From Synergistaceae bacterium (GTDB lineage: Bacteria > Synergistota > Synergistia > Synergistales > Synergistaceae), in assembly GCA_031289775.1 (NCBI GenBank), contig JAITOY010000022.1, positions 1-64,000 of the forward strand: a stretch of 64,000 nucleotides of DNA, given 5' to 3'. The first letter of the stretch is position 1. Every line of letters begins with the position of its first letter. The position numbers and the translations under genes are program-made. The notes below the pieces were generated by a model. The model saw only the letters and a list, made by a program, of their open reading frames with translations. It was not told the origin of the DNA and ran no database searches. This document shows positions 34,936 through 43,947 of the stretch, piece by piece.

Positions 34936-36120
34936 TTATTTTAACGCGTTGCTGAAGAGGACGCTGGCCACGATCTCTGTGTCCACCGACTCCTCTTCTA
35001 TGATATCGTCGATTATAGCGCCCGGCGTAACTTCGCGCGCTATGTACTGGAACGTGCCGCCTAGCTGTCCCAGTGCCTCAGCCACGTCAGGATCGAAGTG
35101 GCGTCCGCTTTCGCCCATTATAAACCCTATGGCCTCGTCGTGCGGCATCGGCGCCTTGTAGACCCTCGGGCTGACTATCGCGTCATACACGTCGGCAATA
35201 GCCATCAGCCGTCCGGGAATTGGTATCTCCTCGCCCTTCATGTTACGAGGATACCCCGTTCCGTCCCACTTCTCGTGGTGCGTCCAGGATATCTCGTCTG
35301 CCAGTTTGAGGAATACGTTGCCCGGCAGTCTGGAGACTAGCTTGCTCAATATCTCGTGGCCGTAGGTCGCGTGTTTTTTAATCTCCTCGTATTCGTCCGG
35401 CGTGAGCCTAGCGGGCTTCAGCAGAATGTGATCAGGAACGCCGACCTTTCCGATGTCGTGGAGCGTCGCGGCGGTTCCGAGATCTGACGAGTGGATGGAC
35501 GCCAGAAAATCCCTGAATTTTGGATGGCGTTTCAGTTTTACGCACAGCGCCTCGACGTAATACCTCGTTCGCATAACGTGATCCGCAGTCTCGGAGTCCC
35601 TCGTCTCCGCGAGGCTCGCCATTGCCTCTATGATGACGCCCTGAGTGACCGCGAGCTCCTGCGTACGCTCCCTAACCTTGATCTCCAGCATCTCGTTCTG
35701 CTCTTTGAGCGCTTTTTTTGCGTTCAGCAGCGAGAGATGGACGTCAAGACGAGCCTGAACCTCAAGAATGGCGAATGGTTTCACCATGTAGTCGACGGCC
35801 CCGAGCTCGAACCCTCGTGCCTTGTCGTGTATGTCTGTCATGGCGGTGAGGAAAATCACCGGTATGTCGACAGTCTCCGGGTTCTCCTTGAGCTTGATAC
35901 ACACGTCATATCCGCTCATGCCGGGCATAACGACGTCGAGCAGTATTATATCGGGAGGCGACTTCGCCACCATGGCGAGCGCGGTTTCGCCGTCCATCGC
36001 GGTTGTCATGTCATACCTGTCGCCCAGCGCCGCCTCAAGGATGTCGATATTGAGTGCCGTGTCGTCCACTACGAGCACGGAGCTCCTGTTCTCGTGTGAT
36101 TTTTCGCTTGAACCGTCCAT
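34936..36120 (-). CDS. response regulator with HD-GYP phosphodiesterase domain
   Basis: 394 residues. Receiver domain at about 14-130 with VLVVDDTALN, the phospho-acceptor Asp in IILLDVVMPGMSGYD, and the Lys in MVKPF. A coiled linker (ALKEQNEMLEIKVRERTQEL) follows. The HD-GYP domain has LHDIGKVGVPDHILLKP and HHEKWDGTGYPRNMKGEEIP, both metal-binding motifs intact. HD-GYP enzymes hydrolyse cyclic di-GMP. The gene lies 4 bases after rlmB in the uvrB-uvrA-rlmB cluster. Its partner kinase could be one of the two orphan hybrid kinases in this window, but nothing in the sequence proves that. Confidence 0.9.
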   Translation of the reverse strand: MDGSSEKSHENRSSVLVVDDTALNIDILEAALGDRYDMTTAMDGETALAMVAKSPPDIILLDVVMPGMSGYDVCIKLKENPETVDIPVIFLTAMTDIHDKARGFELGAVDYMVKPFAILEVQARLDVHLSLLNAKKALKEQNEMLEIKVRERTQELAVTQGVIIEAMASLAETRDSETADHVMRTRYYVEALCVKLKRHPKFRDFLASIHSSDLGTAATLHDIGKVGVPDHILLKPARLTPDEYEEIKKHATYGHEILSKLVSRLPGNVFLKLADEISWTHHEKWDGTGYPRNMKGEEIPIPGRLMAIADVYDAIVSPRVYKAPMPHDEAIGFIMGESGRHFDPDVAEALGQLGGTFQYIAREVTPGAIIDDIIEEESVDTEIVASVLFSNALK

Positions 36121-36124
36121 TTAT

Positions 36125-36961
36125 CTACCCTCTTTTTATGTCGTGCACCCTGAACCATTCGAACATAGCGACCGCAAGGGCGACTGAAGCGTTCAGGCTC
36201 CCTGTGCTCCCTGAAATCGGGATGCGGAGCGTCTCGTCGCAAGCGTCGGTCGTGGTTCTGCCAAGTCCCTTGCCCTCTCCTCCGACGACAAAAAGCGTTC
36301 GATCGGGAAGCGGCTGCGAGTATATCGACGTTTTCGCGCTGGAGTCCAGACCTATGACCCAGAGCCCCGCCTCTTTCAGCTCATTTGCCGCTGTCGCCAC
36401 GTTGCCGACCGCCGCCAGCGGCAATCGAAGAGACGCGCCAGCGCTCGTCTTAACCACTGTTCCCGTAGGAAGCGAACTCCTTCGGAGCGGCAAAGCCACA
36501 AAAGCCGCAGAAGCCGCCTCTGCGCTCCTTATCATAGCGCCCAGATTGTGAGGATCCTGCACGTGATCCAGCAAAACTGCGAGTGTCTGGGACGGAGGTT
36601 TTGGCAAAAGCCCCGCCGCGTCCGCGAGGCTTATCATACCAGATGACGCGATAACGGCGCTCACTCCCTGATGGTTCTCACCCTGCACTATCGAGTCAAT
36701 CACCTTGGGTTCCGCCATTGAAAACGGTATTCCAGAAACCCTGCACAACCCGATTATCTTCTCTTGGACGCTTCGCTGCATAGTCCTTGAAAGCGTCACT
36801 TTAAGGCATCGCGACGGATCATTTTCAAGGAGCGACAGGACGGGGTTGCGCCCCCAACAGATATTTTCCCCGACGTTTTCCTCCCTATCGAATCTATTTG
36901 CCGTGTCTTTGCTCTGGCGCGCTCTTCCAGAGCTTGCGCCCGAAAGTCGGGAGTTCGTCAC
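36125..36961 (-). CDS. rlmB: SpoU/TrmH family rRNA 2'-O-methyltransferase (RlmB-like)
   Basis: 278 residues, GTG start overlapping the uvrA stop by 4 bases. The first ~35 residues are polar and probably disordered. Then comes an L30e-like substrate-binding domain (ICWGRNPVLSLLENDPSRCL) and the SPOUT knot: LLDHVQDPHNLGAMIRSAEA (motif 1), VVGGEGKGL (motif 2) and RIPISGSTGSLNASVALAVA (motif 3). The family methylates the 2'-OH of a ribose in 23S rRNA (Gm2251 in E. coli). Confidence 0.88.
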   Translation of the reverse strand: MTNSRLSGASSGRARQSKDTANRFDREENVGENICWGRNPVLSLLENDPSRCLKVTLSRTMQRSVQEKIIGLCRVSGIPFSMAEPKVIDSIVQGENHQGVSAVIASSGMISLADAAGLLPKPPSQTLAVLLDHVQDPHNLGAMIRSAEAASAAFVALPLRRSSLPTGTVVKTSAGASLRLPLAAVGNVATAANELKEAGLWVIGLDSSAKTSIYSQPLPDRTLFVVGGEGKGLGRTTTDACDETLRIPISGSTGSLNASVALAVAMFEWFRVHDIKRG

Positions 36962-39798
36962 GATGCCCTCTCGGCCTGTTGCGGCGATCCAAGTTCCTTC
37001 ATGTACTCCCTCAGATATGCCGCAGTGTAACCGGTTTTTGCCCTGGCCACCTGCTCTGGCGTGCCTTTCGCGACGACGTTTCCGCCGCGTGTGCCGCCTT
37101 CCGGGCCGAGGTCTATCAGATAGTCCGATGAAACCAAAACGTCGAGATTGTGCTCAATCAATAACACTGAATTACCCTGATTCACCAGTTTGTGGAGGAG
37201 GATCAGGAGCTTTTTTACATCCGTATAGTGCAACCCGGTCGTAGGTTCGTCGAGCAGGTAGAGAACGCTGCCCCTGAACTTCTTGCCGAGTTCCGTGGCG
37301 AGTTTCACGCGTTGCGCCTCGCCGCCAGAGAGCGTGGTTGCCGACTGCCCGAGTTTTATATAACCTAGACCAGCCTCCTGAAGAACTCCAAGACGCGATG
37401 CTATTCTCGGAAGATCCTTGAAATGTTCGACGGCCTCATCCACTGTGAGGTCGAGCGCGTCGGCGATTGATAACCCCTTGTGCAGAACCTCAAGCGTTTC
37501 CCTATTATACCTCTTTCCCCGACAAATATCGCAATTTACATATACGTCGGGCAAAAAAAGCATCGAAACTTTGAGAACGCCGTCGCCCGAACAAGCCTCG
37601 CAACGTCCTCCCTTTACGTTGAAGCTGAAGCGGCCCGGTATGTATCCTCTCAGCTTCGACTCCGGAAGTTGGGCGAAAAACTCGCGGATTGGGGTGAAGA
37701 CTCCCGTATACGTCGCGGGGTTTGACCTTGGCGTTCTGCCTATAGGGCTCTGGTCTACGAGCACGACATTTCGGAGTCCCTCGGAACCGGTGATCTTGCC
37801 GAATTTCCCCGGCCTGTCCCTGTACTCTCTGTCGATCTGCATACGTAGGCCCTTGTAGAGGATCTCGTATAAAAAAGTGCTTTTGCCGGAGCCGGAGAGA
37901 CCGCAGAGGGAGACGAGGACTCCTTTGGGCACTGAGATGTCCACATCTTTTAAATTGTTCTCTCGGCAATCCGTGACCTTCACCCATCCTTGAGGCGATC
38001 TTCTGCCTCCCTCGGCCTTGATTATCCCCGTCACCTCGCCCCTGAGGAACGCTCCTGAGAGGGAGGACGAGACCTCGATCGCCTTCGGCTCGCCCTGTAT
38101 GACGACGTTGCCCCCGCTTTCGCCCGCGCCGGGGCCGAGTTCCAGCACATAGTCCGCCGCCTTCAGCGCGTCCCTGTCGTGTTCGACGACTATTACGGTG
38201 TTGCCGAGGCTGCGTATCGTGCGAAGCGTGTCGAGCAGCCTGTTCGTATCCCTGGGGTGCAGCCCTATGGTTGGTTCGTCGAGGACGTAAAGCACGCCAG
38301 TCAGCTTCGAGCCAATCTGTGTCGCGAGGCGAATCCTCTGGCTCTCCCCGCCGGAGAGGGTGTCCGCCCTGCGGTCGAGCGAGAGATAACCCGCGCCGAC
38401 GTCAACGAGGAACGACAGCCTCTTTTGAACCTCCGTGAACGCCTGGCCAACTATCTGCCTTTGGTTTTCGGTGAGCGTGAGCGATTCGAGGGCAGGCATC
38501 AGCTCGTCGACCGGCATCGCGGACAGCTCCGCGATGTTGTACTCGCCCAGCTTGACGGCCAGGGCCTCCGGTTTCAGCTTCCTTCCGCCGCATGTCTCAC
38601 ACACGTCGTCCACCCTGTAGCGAACCATGTCCTCGCGCCATATCTCGGACTCCGTCTCGTTGAAGCGTCTCGTGAGCCAGGGGATCAGACCTTCGTAATG
38701 CCCCATGTAGGGGTTTTCGCCGTCCTTGTCCACGAACATGAGCAGCAGTTTCTCCTCTGAGCCGTAGAGCAGGACGTTTTTGGCCTCCTCCGGCAGGTTG
38801 TCGAACGGTTTTCCCAAGTCCCACCCATGTCGCTCCGCGATCATCTCGGCACGCTGGAGCATGTACTTGTAGCTCTTCCATGGCAGGAAACCGCCCTCGG
38901 CTATGGGAAGCGAGCCGGTGACGGCGAGCTCCGGCGAGAAATGCTGGTGTATGCCTATCCCGGAGCAGTCCGGGCAGGCCCCGAACGGGTTGTTGAACGA
39001 AAAAAGCCTCGGCTCGATCTCCGGCAGGCTGACCTGACAGTCTGAGCAGATGTATTTTTCGGTCAGTTCGAGGTCGGCCAAATCCTCGGAGTGGAGGAGC
39101 ACAAAACCATCCGAAAGGCGAAGCGCTATCTCGACTGCTTCGGCTATTCGCGATTTACTGTCCTCTTTAACCCTCAGTCTGTCGACCACCACCTCTATGG
39201 AGTGACGCTTTTTTTTGTCGAGCGGCACGTCCTCCTCCAGCCAGTAGGTCTCGCCGTCAATGCGCGCCCTCATGTATCCCTGTACGCGCAGTTGGAGGAG
39301 CATGTTCCTGTACTCGCCCTTTTTGCCCCGGATGAGGGGTGACATTATCTCAAGAGGTTTGCCGTCGTACTCGGAGAAAATCCTGTCCACTATCTCGTCG
39401 AGACTATACCGGAGAACCGGCTTGCCGCAGGAGGGGCAGTGAGGCGTCCCAGCTCTGCCGAAGAGCAGGCGGAGGTAGTCGTATATCTCCGTCACCGTGC
39501 CCACCGTCGAGCGCGGGTTGTGGTTCGTACCTTTTTGCTCTATGGATATGGCCGGCGAGAGGCCGGAAATGTCGTCGACATCTGGTTTGTCCTGTACCCC
39601 GAGAAACTGCCGCGCGTATGAGGAGAGCGACTCGACGTACCTGCGCTGTCCCTCCGCGTAAATTGTGTCGAAGGCGAGCGACGACTTGCCAGACCCCGAC
39701 GGCCCTGTGAGTAGTATCAGTTTATTTTTTGGCAGCTCGACGTTTATGTTTTTTAAATTGTGCTGACGAGCGCCTGTGATTTTTATCCATTCCGACAC
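36958..39798 (-). CDS. uvrA: excinuclease ABC subunit A
   Basis: 946 residues. Both ABC halves are intact: Walker A LTGPSGSGKSSLAFDTIYAE near residue 30 and LCGLSGSGKSTFLYEILYKG near 635. The ABC signatures are LSGGESQRIRLATQ and LSGGEAQRVKLATELGKKF. Zinc fingers are CPSCGKPVL, CSDCQVSLPEIEPRLFSFNN and CEACSGDG. GTG 39798 is chosen because GGAGG is 8 bases upstream; TTG 39804 is only 2 bases from it. UvrA finds DNA damage and loads UvrB. Its start lies 77 bases inside the uvrB reading frame. Confidence 0.96.
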   Translation of the reverse strand: MSEWIKITGARQHNLKNINVELPKNKLILLTGPSGSGKSSLAFDTIYAEGQRRYVESLSSYARQFLGVQDKPDVDDISGLSPAISIEQKGTNHNPRSTVGTVTEIYDYLRLLFGRAGTPHCPSCGKPVLRYSLDEIVDRIFSEYDGKPLEIMSPLIRGKKGEYRNMLLQLRVQGYMRARIDGETYWLEEDVPLDKKKRHSIEVVVDRLRVKEDSKSRIAEAVEIALRLSDGFVLLHSEDLADLELTEKYICSDCQVSLPEIEPRLFSFNNPFGACPDCSGIGIHQHFSPELAVTGSLPIAEGGFLPWKSYKYMLQRAEMIAERHGWDLGKPFDNLPEEAKNVLLYGSEEKLLLMFVDKDGENPYMGHYEGLIPWLTRRFNETESEIWREDMVRYRVDDVCETCGGRKLKPEALAVKLGEYNIAELSAMPVDELMPALESLTLTENQRQIVGQAFTEVQKRLSFLVDVGAGYLSLDRRADTLSGGESQRIRLATQIGSKLTGVLYVLDEPTIGLHPRDTNRLLDTLRTIRSLGNTVIVVEHDRDALKAADYVLELGPGAGESGGNVVIQGEPKAIEVSSSLSGAFLRGEVTGIIKAEGGRRSPQGWVKVTDCRENNLKDVDISVPKGVLVSLCGLSGSGKSTFLYEILYKGLRMQIDREYRDRPGKFGKITGSEGLRNVVLVDQSPIGRTPRSNPATYTGVFTPIREFFAQLPESKLRGYIPGRFSFNVKGGRCEACSGDGVLKVSMLFLPDVYVNCDICRGKRYNRETLEVLHKGLSIADALDLTVDEAVEHFKDLPRIASRLGVLQEAGLGYIKLGQSATTLSGGEAQRVKLATELGKKFRGSVLYLLDEPTTGLHYTDVKKLLILLHKLVNQGNSVLLIEHNLDVLVSSDYLIDLGPEGGTRGGNVVAKGTPEQVARAKTGYTAAYLREYMKELGSPQQAERAS

Positions 39799-41818
39799 TT
39801 GCAAATCCTCCCTCGTTGCTTTTCCGCATCGCGTTTATAGTATCACGAAACTCCGCCGCCCTTTCGAAATCCAGGCGCTCCACCGCCTCCCACATGAGGC
39901 GCTCCAGGTCGCGTTTGCTGAACTTCGCGGCGGCAGACGCCTCCTCGCCGTCAGCCGCCGCATTTATCGCGTCGTCTGGGCTGTGGTCGAGAAGTTCCGC
40001 AGGGAGCATGTCCTTCACGGGCTTGCTGATGGTCTGCGGCGTGATGCGGTTTTCCTCGTTGTACTTTATCTGAGCGTTCCTGCGGCGTAAAGTTTCGCGC
40101 AAAGCCTTGTCAATACTGTCCGTCATCTTGTCCGCGTAAAGGATAACGCGCCCGGCATCGTTGCGCGCTGCCCGCCCGATCATCTGTATCAGCGACCTGA
40201 ACGATCTCAGGTAGCCCTCCCTGTCCGCCTCCGTGATGGCGACGAGCGAGACCTCCGGGAGGTCGATCCCCTCACGGAGCAGGTTTACTCCTATCAGAAC
40301 GGAGTAGACGCCGAGCCTGAGATCGCGAAGTATCTCAGCGCGCTCGAACGTGTCGAGCTCCGAGTGTATGTACTGCACCTTCAGGCCAAGCTCGGCGTAG
40401 TACTTCGCAAGATCCTCGGCCGAGCGTTTTGTGAGCGTTGTGACGAGAGCTCTCTTCCCGGCGGCGACTATCTCGCGCAGCTCGGCCAGCAGGTGGTCGA
40501 CCTGCCCAGTCGCCGGGTAGACCTCGACCTCCGGGTCGAGGACGCCGGTGGGGCGGATGAGTTGTTCGGCCACGACGGAGGAAATTTCGAGCTCGTAGTC
40601 GCCGGGGGTCGCGGACGCAAAAAGGACATTTTTCATGTACCTGCCGTACTCCTCCCAGCGCAGCGGCCTGTTGTCGAGGCACGACGGCAGTCTGAAGCCG
40701 TATTCGACCAGAACTTCCTTCCTCGCTCTGTCACCGTTGTACATGCCGCGTATTTGCGGTATGGACATGTGCGACTCGTCGATAAAAAGCAAAAAGTCGT
40801 CAGGGAAGAAGTCCATGAGAGTGCCTGGAGGTTCGCCGGGCGCTCTGCCGTCCAAAAATCGCGAGTAGTTCTCTATGCCGGAGCAGTAGCCGACCTCTGT
40901 GAGCATCTCGAGGTCGTACTTCGTTCTGCCGGCGAGCCTCTGCGCCTCGAGCGGCTTCAACTGTTCCGTGAAGCTCTTGACGCTCGAGGCGAGTTCATCC
41001 TCGATCATGGCCTTTGCCTTTATTATAGCGTCGTCCGTCGTGACGTAGTGCTTCGACGGAAATATCGACGCGCTACGCTTGACGAGCAGACTTTTCCCGG
41101 AGACCGGGTCTATCTCCTCTATCCGCTCTATCTCGTCGTCAAAAAAACCGATCCGCAGCGCCGTGTCGCTGTACGAAGGGTAAAGCTCTAGCACGTCGCC
41201 CCGCGATCGGAAGACGCCGGGCGCGAACGCGGAGTCGTTGCGCTCGTAGTAGTTGTCCAGCAGCCTTATCATAAAGTCGCGCTTTTGCCACTTGTCTCCT
41301 ATTGCGAAACGAAACACCGCGTCCTCGTAATTTTTTTTCTTGCCCAGACCGTAGATGCAGGAGACGCTCGCGACGACGATGACGTCCCGGCGTTCGATGA
41401 GCGCTTTTGTCGTGGCGAGGCGCAGTTTTTCGATGCGCTCGTTTATGGACGCGTCCTTTTCGATGAATACGTCCTGCGCAGGGACATACGCCTCCGGCTG
41501 ATAGTAGTCGTAGTAGCTGACGAAGTAGTGGACGGCGTTGTTCGGGAAAAAATCCTTGAACTCGCTGTATAGTTGGGCTGCCAGGGTTTTGTTCGGCGCC
41601 ATAACGAGCGTCGGCCGCTGGAGCCGCGCGATTATGTTCGCCATCGTGAACGTCTTGCCGCTGCCGGTGACGCCTAGCAATGTCTGCATTACGCCGTCTG
41701 GAGCGTTCTCGAACCCTCGATAAAGCGCCTCTATAGCGTTCGGCTGGTCGCCGGACGCCGGCCAGGGTGATACCAGCTCAAATTTTTCATCGCCCTCGCT
41801 GCCGCTTTCCTCGAACAA
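39722..41818 (-). CDS. uvrB: excinuclease ABC subunit B
   Basis: 698 residues, TTG start with an AGGAGAG SD. Marks: FELVSPWPASGDQPNAIEAL, Walker A LLGVTGSGKTFTMANIIARL, the beta-hairpin HYFVSYYDYYQPEAYVP, helicase motif DEYSH-like FIDESHMSIPQIRGMYNGDR, and IQMIGRAARN. The C-terminal UVR motif (LERLMWEAVERLDFERAAEF) binds UvrC. After the UVR motif is a basic tail of about 35 residues (HRRSSAQFKKHKRRAAKK) that overlaps the uvrA gene by 77 bases. First gene of uvrB-uvrA-rlmB-HD-GYP; a TATAAT (41869-41864) may be its -10. Confidence 0.96.
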   Translation of the reverse strand: MFEESGSEGDEKFELVSPWPASGDQPNAIEALYRGFENAPDGVMQTLLGVTGSGKTFTMANIIARLQRPTLVMAPNKTLAAQLYSEFKDFFPNNAVHYFVSYYDYYQPEAYVPAQDVFIEKDASINERIEKLRLATTKALIERRDVIVVASVSCIYGLGKKKNYEDAVFRFAIGDKWQKRDFMIRLLDNYYERNDSAFAPGVFRSRGDVLELYPSYSDTALRIGFFDDEIERIEEIDPVSGKSLLVKRSASIFPSKHYVTTDDAIIKAKAMIEDELASSVKSFTEQLKPLEAQRLAGRTKYDLEMLTEVGYCSGIENYSRFLDGRAPGEPPGTLMDFFPDDFLLFIDESHMSIPQIRGMYNGDRARKEVLVEYGFRLPSCLDNRPLRWEEYGRYMKNVLFASATPGDYELEISSVVAEQLIRPTGVLDPEVEVYPATGQVDHLLAELREIVAAGKRALVTTLTKRSAEDLAKYYAELGLKVQYIHSELDTFERAEILRDLRLGVYSVLIGVNLLREGIDLPEVSLVAITEADREGYLRSFRSLIQMIGRAARNDAGRVILYADKMTDSIDKALRETLRRRNAQIKYNEENRITPQTISKPVKDMLPAELLDHSPDDAINAAADGEEASAAAKFSKRDLERLMWEAVERLDFERAAEFRDTINAMRKSNEGGFASVGMDKNHRRSSAQFKKHKRRAAKK

Positions 41819-41915
41819 AAAAACTCTCCTCTCAAAATAAAATCATTCGATTTTTCAAGGAGGATTATACTACGTAGAGCGCAAAGTCGCCTAATAAAAA
41901 TCGTGCGCGGGATTT

Positions 41916-41944
41916 TTGACGTTTCGTCGCGCGTCGTCTATCAT
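41916..41944 (+). promoter_or_regulatory. promoter of the acyl-CoA dehydrogenase gene
   Basis: TTGACG (41916-41921), 17-base spacer, TATCAT (41939-41944), about 58 bases before ATG 42003. Confidence 0.7.
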
Positions 41945-42002
41945 TCGTCTGAAGCGGACAAAAAATATAACGGCGAAAAATTACGATAAAGGGGATGACG
42001 TA

Positions 42003-43145
42003 ATGTTAATTGAACTTACCGAAGGGCAGAGGATCGCGCAAAAGACCGCGCGCGAGTTCGCGGCGGAGGTCGCGCCGCATAATCGCGAAATGGATCTGAA
42101 TGGGTTTTCTCAGACTCTGCACGACAGAATGATGGAGACCGGGCTGCCCGGCGTGCTTCTGCCGGCTGAATACGGTGGCTTAGGGGGCGACGCGCTGTCG
42201 GCGGTGATCGTGCTCTACGAGCTGGCGAAGGGGAGCGCGAGCGTCGCACTGTCGCTCGACGCCAACTGGCTGGGCGTCGAGGCGATCCTGAGGCATGGAA
42301 GCGACGAGCAAAAAAAGAAATATCTCCCGATGTCCGCAGGTAAGGGTTATTTTGCCTTCGCCCTGACGGAACCCGGCGCTGGTTCGGACGCGGCGGCGGT
42401 GAGCGCGGAGGCGAAAAAAACGGCGGATGGCTACGTCCTCGACGGCGTGAAGAGCTGGTGCACGAACGGCGGTCTCGCCGGCGTATACATCGTCATGGCG
42501 CGGACGGATTGCGAGGGCGGCCGAAAAGGCGCGAATGGAATATCGGCCTTTATAGTGGAGAGGGCGAACCCCGGGCTCGCCATAGGCCTGGATGAGGACA
42601 AGATGGGGATGAGAGGTTCGCGCACGACGAACCTTTTACTTAAAAATTGCAATGTCGGCAAGGAAGCGCTGCTCGGGAAAGAGGGCGGCGGTTTCAAAAT
42701 AGCGATGGGCGCCCTCGACGGAGCGCGTGTCTGCATAGCGGCGATGGGCGCCGGCATTACCGAGGCGGCGCTCGACGTCTCGCGAGAGTTCGCGAACCGG
42801 CGCGAGGCGTTCGGGGCCCCGATCGCGAACATTCAGGCCATCCAGTTCAAGATAGCCGAAATGGCGATCGGCCTCGAAGCGGCGAAGCTTTTGACGCTCG
42901 AAGCCGCGAGGAAAAGAGCGTCTGGCGAGAGGCACACGAAAGAGGCCGCGATGGCGAAGTTTTTCAGCTCGTCCCACGCCGTAAAAAGTGCCATGGAGGC
43001 GATTCAGATCCACGGCGCGAGGGGATACAGCAAAGACGTCCTGCCAGAGCTACTGCTGCGCGACGCGAAAATGCTGGAGATAGGGGAAGGCGCTAACGAG
43101 GTGCTGCTCATGCTCATCGGCCGGGCGGAGCTGTCGGGAAAATAA
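42003..43145 (+). CDS. acyl-CoA dehydrogenase
   Basis: 380 residues from ATG 42003. Standard ACAD layout: helical N-domain (LTEGQRIAQKTAREFAAEVA), the FAD-binding YFAFALTEPGAGSDAAAVSA at about 125-145, the beta domain with YVLDGVKSWCTNGGLAGVYI, and C-terminal helices ending in IQIHGARGYSKDVLPELLLR. The glutamate base usually found near residue 365 falls within IGEGANEVLLMLIG. It introduces a trans double bond into short acyl-CoA substrates with electrons passed to ETF. No etfAB is in the window; an amino-acid-derived acyl-CoA is a reasonable substrate. Confidence 0.93.
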   Translation: MLIELTEGQRIAQKTAREFAAEVAPHNREMDLNGFSQTLHDRMMETGLPGVLLPAEYGGLGGDALSAVIVLYELAKGSASVALSLDANWLGVEAILRHGSDEQKKKYLPMSAGKGYFAFALTEPGAGSDAAAVSAEAKKTADGYVLDGVKSWCTNGGLAGVYIVMARTDCEGGRKGANGISAFIVERANPGLAIGLDEDKMGMRGSRTTNLLLKNCNVGKEALLGKEGGGFKIAMGALDGARVCIAAMGAGITEAALDVSREFANRREAFGAPIANIQAIQFKIAEMAIGLEAAKLLTLEAARKRASGERHTKEAAMAKFFSSSHAVKSAMEAIQIHGARGYSKDVLPELLLRDAKMLEIGEGANEVLLMLIGRAELSGK

Positions 43146-43195
43146 GTAAGGCATGGCATATTCTCAGGGCATGGATGTTTAGCGGGGGATCTAAT

Positions 43196-43936
43196 GTGGG
43201 AAACAAGGACGAAAATTTATTCCGAAAAAAAATCGCGAGACTGATTGGAAAGGCGGTCGCGGATTTTGAGATGATACGGCCGGGCGACAAAATCGCCGTC
43301 GGTCTGTCGGGGGGCAAGGACAGCGCTTTTTTGCTGCGCTCTCTCTGCGCGCTTCGAGATAAAAGCCCGGTTCGTTTCACCGTTGAGGCTATCACGCTCG
43401 ACCCGGCCGACGGAACTCGCGACATAACGTCGCTCGAGAAGTTCACTGAATCTCTTGAGGTCAGGTACAGCGTGGTAAAATACCCAATTTTCGAAATACT
43501 CGAAAAGACCCGGACGCCTTCGCCTTGCAGCCTGTGCGCTAATCTCAGGCGCGGCATTCTCGCCTCGAGCGCCGCCGAATATGGGTGCTCGTCGCTCGCC
43601 CTCGGCCACCACCGGGACGACGTCGTAGAGACTGTTTTTTTGAACCTGATGTACGAGGGACGGTTTCGCTCCTTTCACCCGAACTTGCTGATGAGCCGCT
43701 CCGGGATACGGGTCATACGGCCACTCGTCTACGTCGCCGAGTCGGACATACAAAAGGAGGCTGACGCGCTAGGGTTTCCGATAGTCAACTTCTGTTGCGG
43801 GAACGAAGCGACCTCCATGAGGGCTTATGTTAAAGTCAGTCTCAGAAGACTGTCGAGAAAAGCGCCAAGCCTGCCGAATAATGTGCTGCACGCCCTGAAG
43901 AATATCAAGGGAAGCGACGTCTGGACGCCGATTTAA
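43196..43936 (+). CDS. TtcA-like PP-loop ATPase (tRNA thiolation family)
   Basis: 246 residues from GTG 43196 (GGGGG 7 bases before); ATG 43175 is the alternative. The PP-loop SGGKDSAFLLRSLCALR is at about residue 33. CSLCANLRRGILASSA matches the CxxC-x-x-x-RRG of TtcA-type enzymes, and LALGHHRDDVVETVFLNLMY is the other conserved TtcA helix. TtcA uses a [4Fe-4S] cluster to convert C32 of certain tRNAs to 2-thiocytidine. The late NFCCGNEA differs from the standard 'PCNLCGSQ' segment, so a related tRNA-modifying or sulfur-transfer activity is possible. Confidence 0.8.
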   Translation: MGNKDENLFRKKIARLIGKAVADFEMIRPGDKIAVGLSGGKDSAFLLRSLCALRDKSPVRFTVEAITLDPADGTRDITSLEKFTESLEVRYSVVKYPIFEILEKTRTPSPCSLCANLRRGILASSAAEYGCSSLALGHHRDDVVETVFLNLMYEGRFRSFHPNLLMSRSGIRVIRPLVYVAESDIQKEADALGFPIVNFCCGNEATSMRAYVKVSLRRLSRKAPSLPNNVLHALKNIKGSDVWTPI

Positions 43937-43947
43937 ATTGCCACAAA

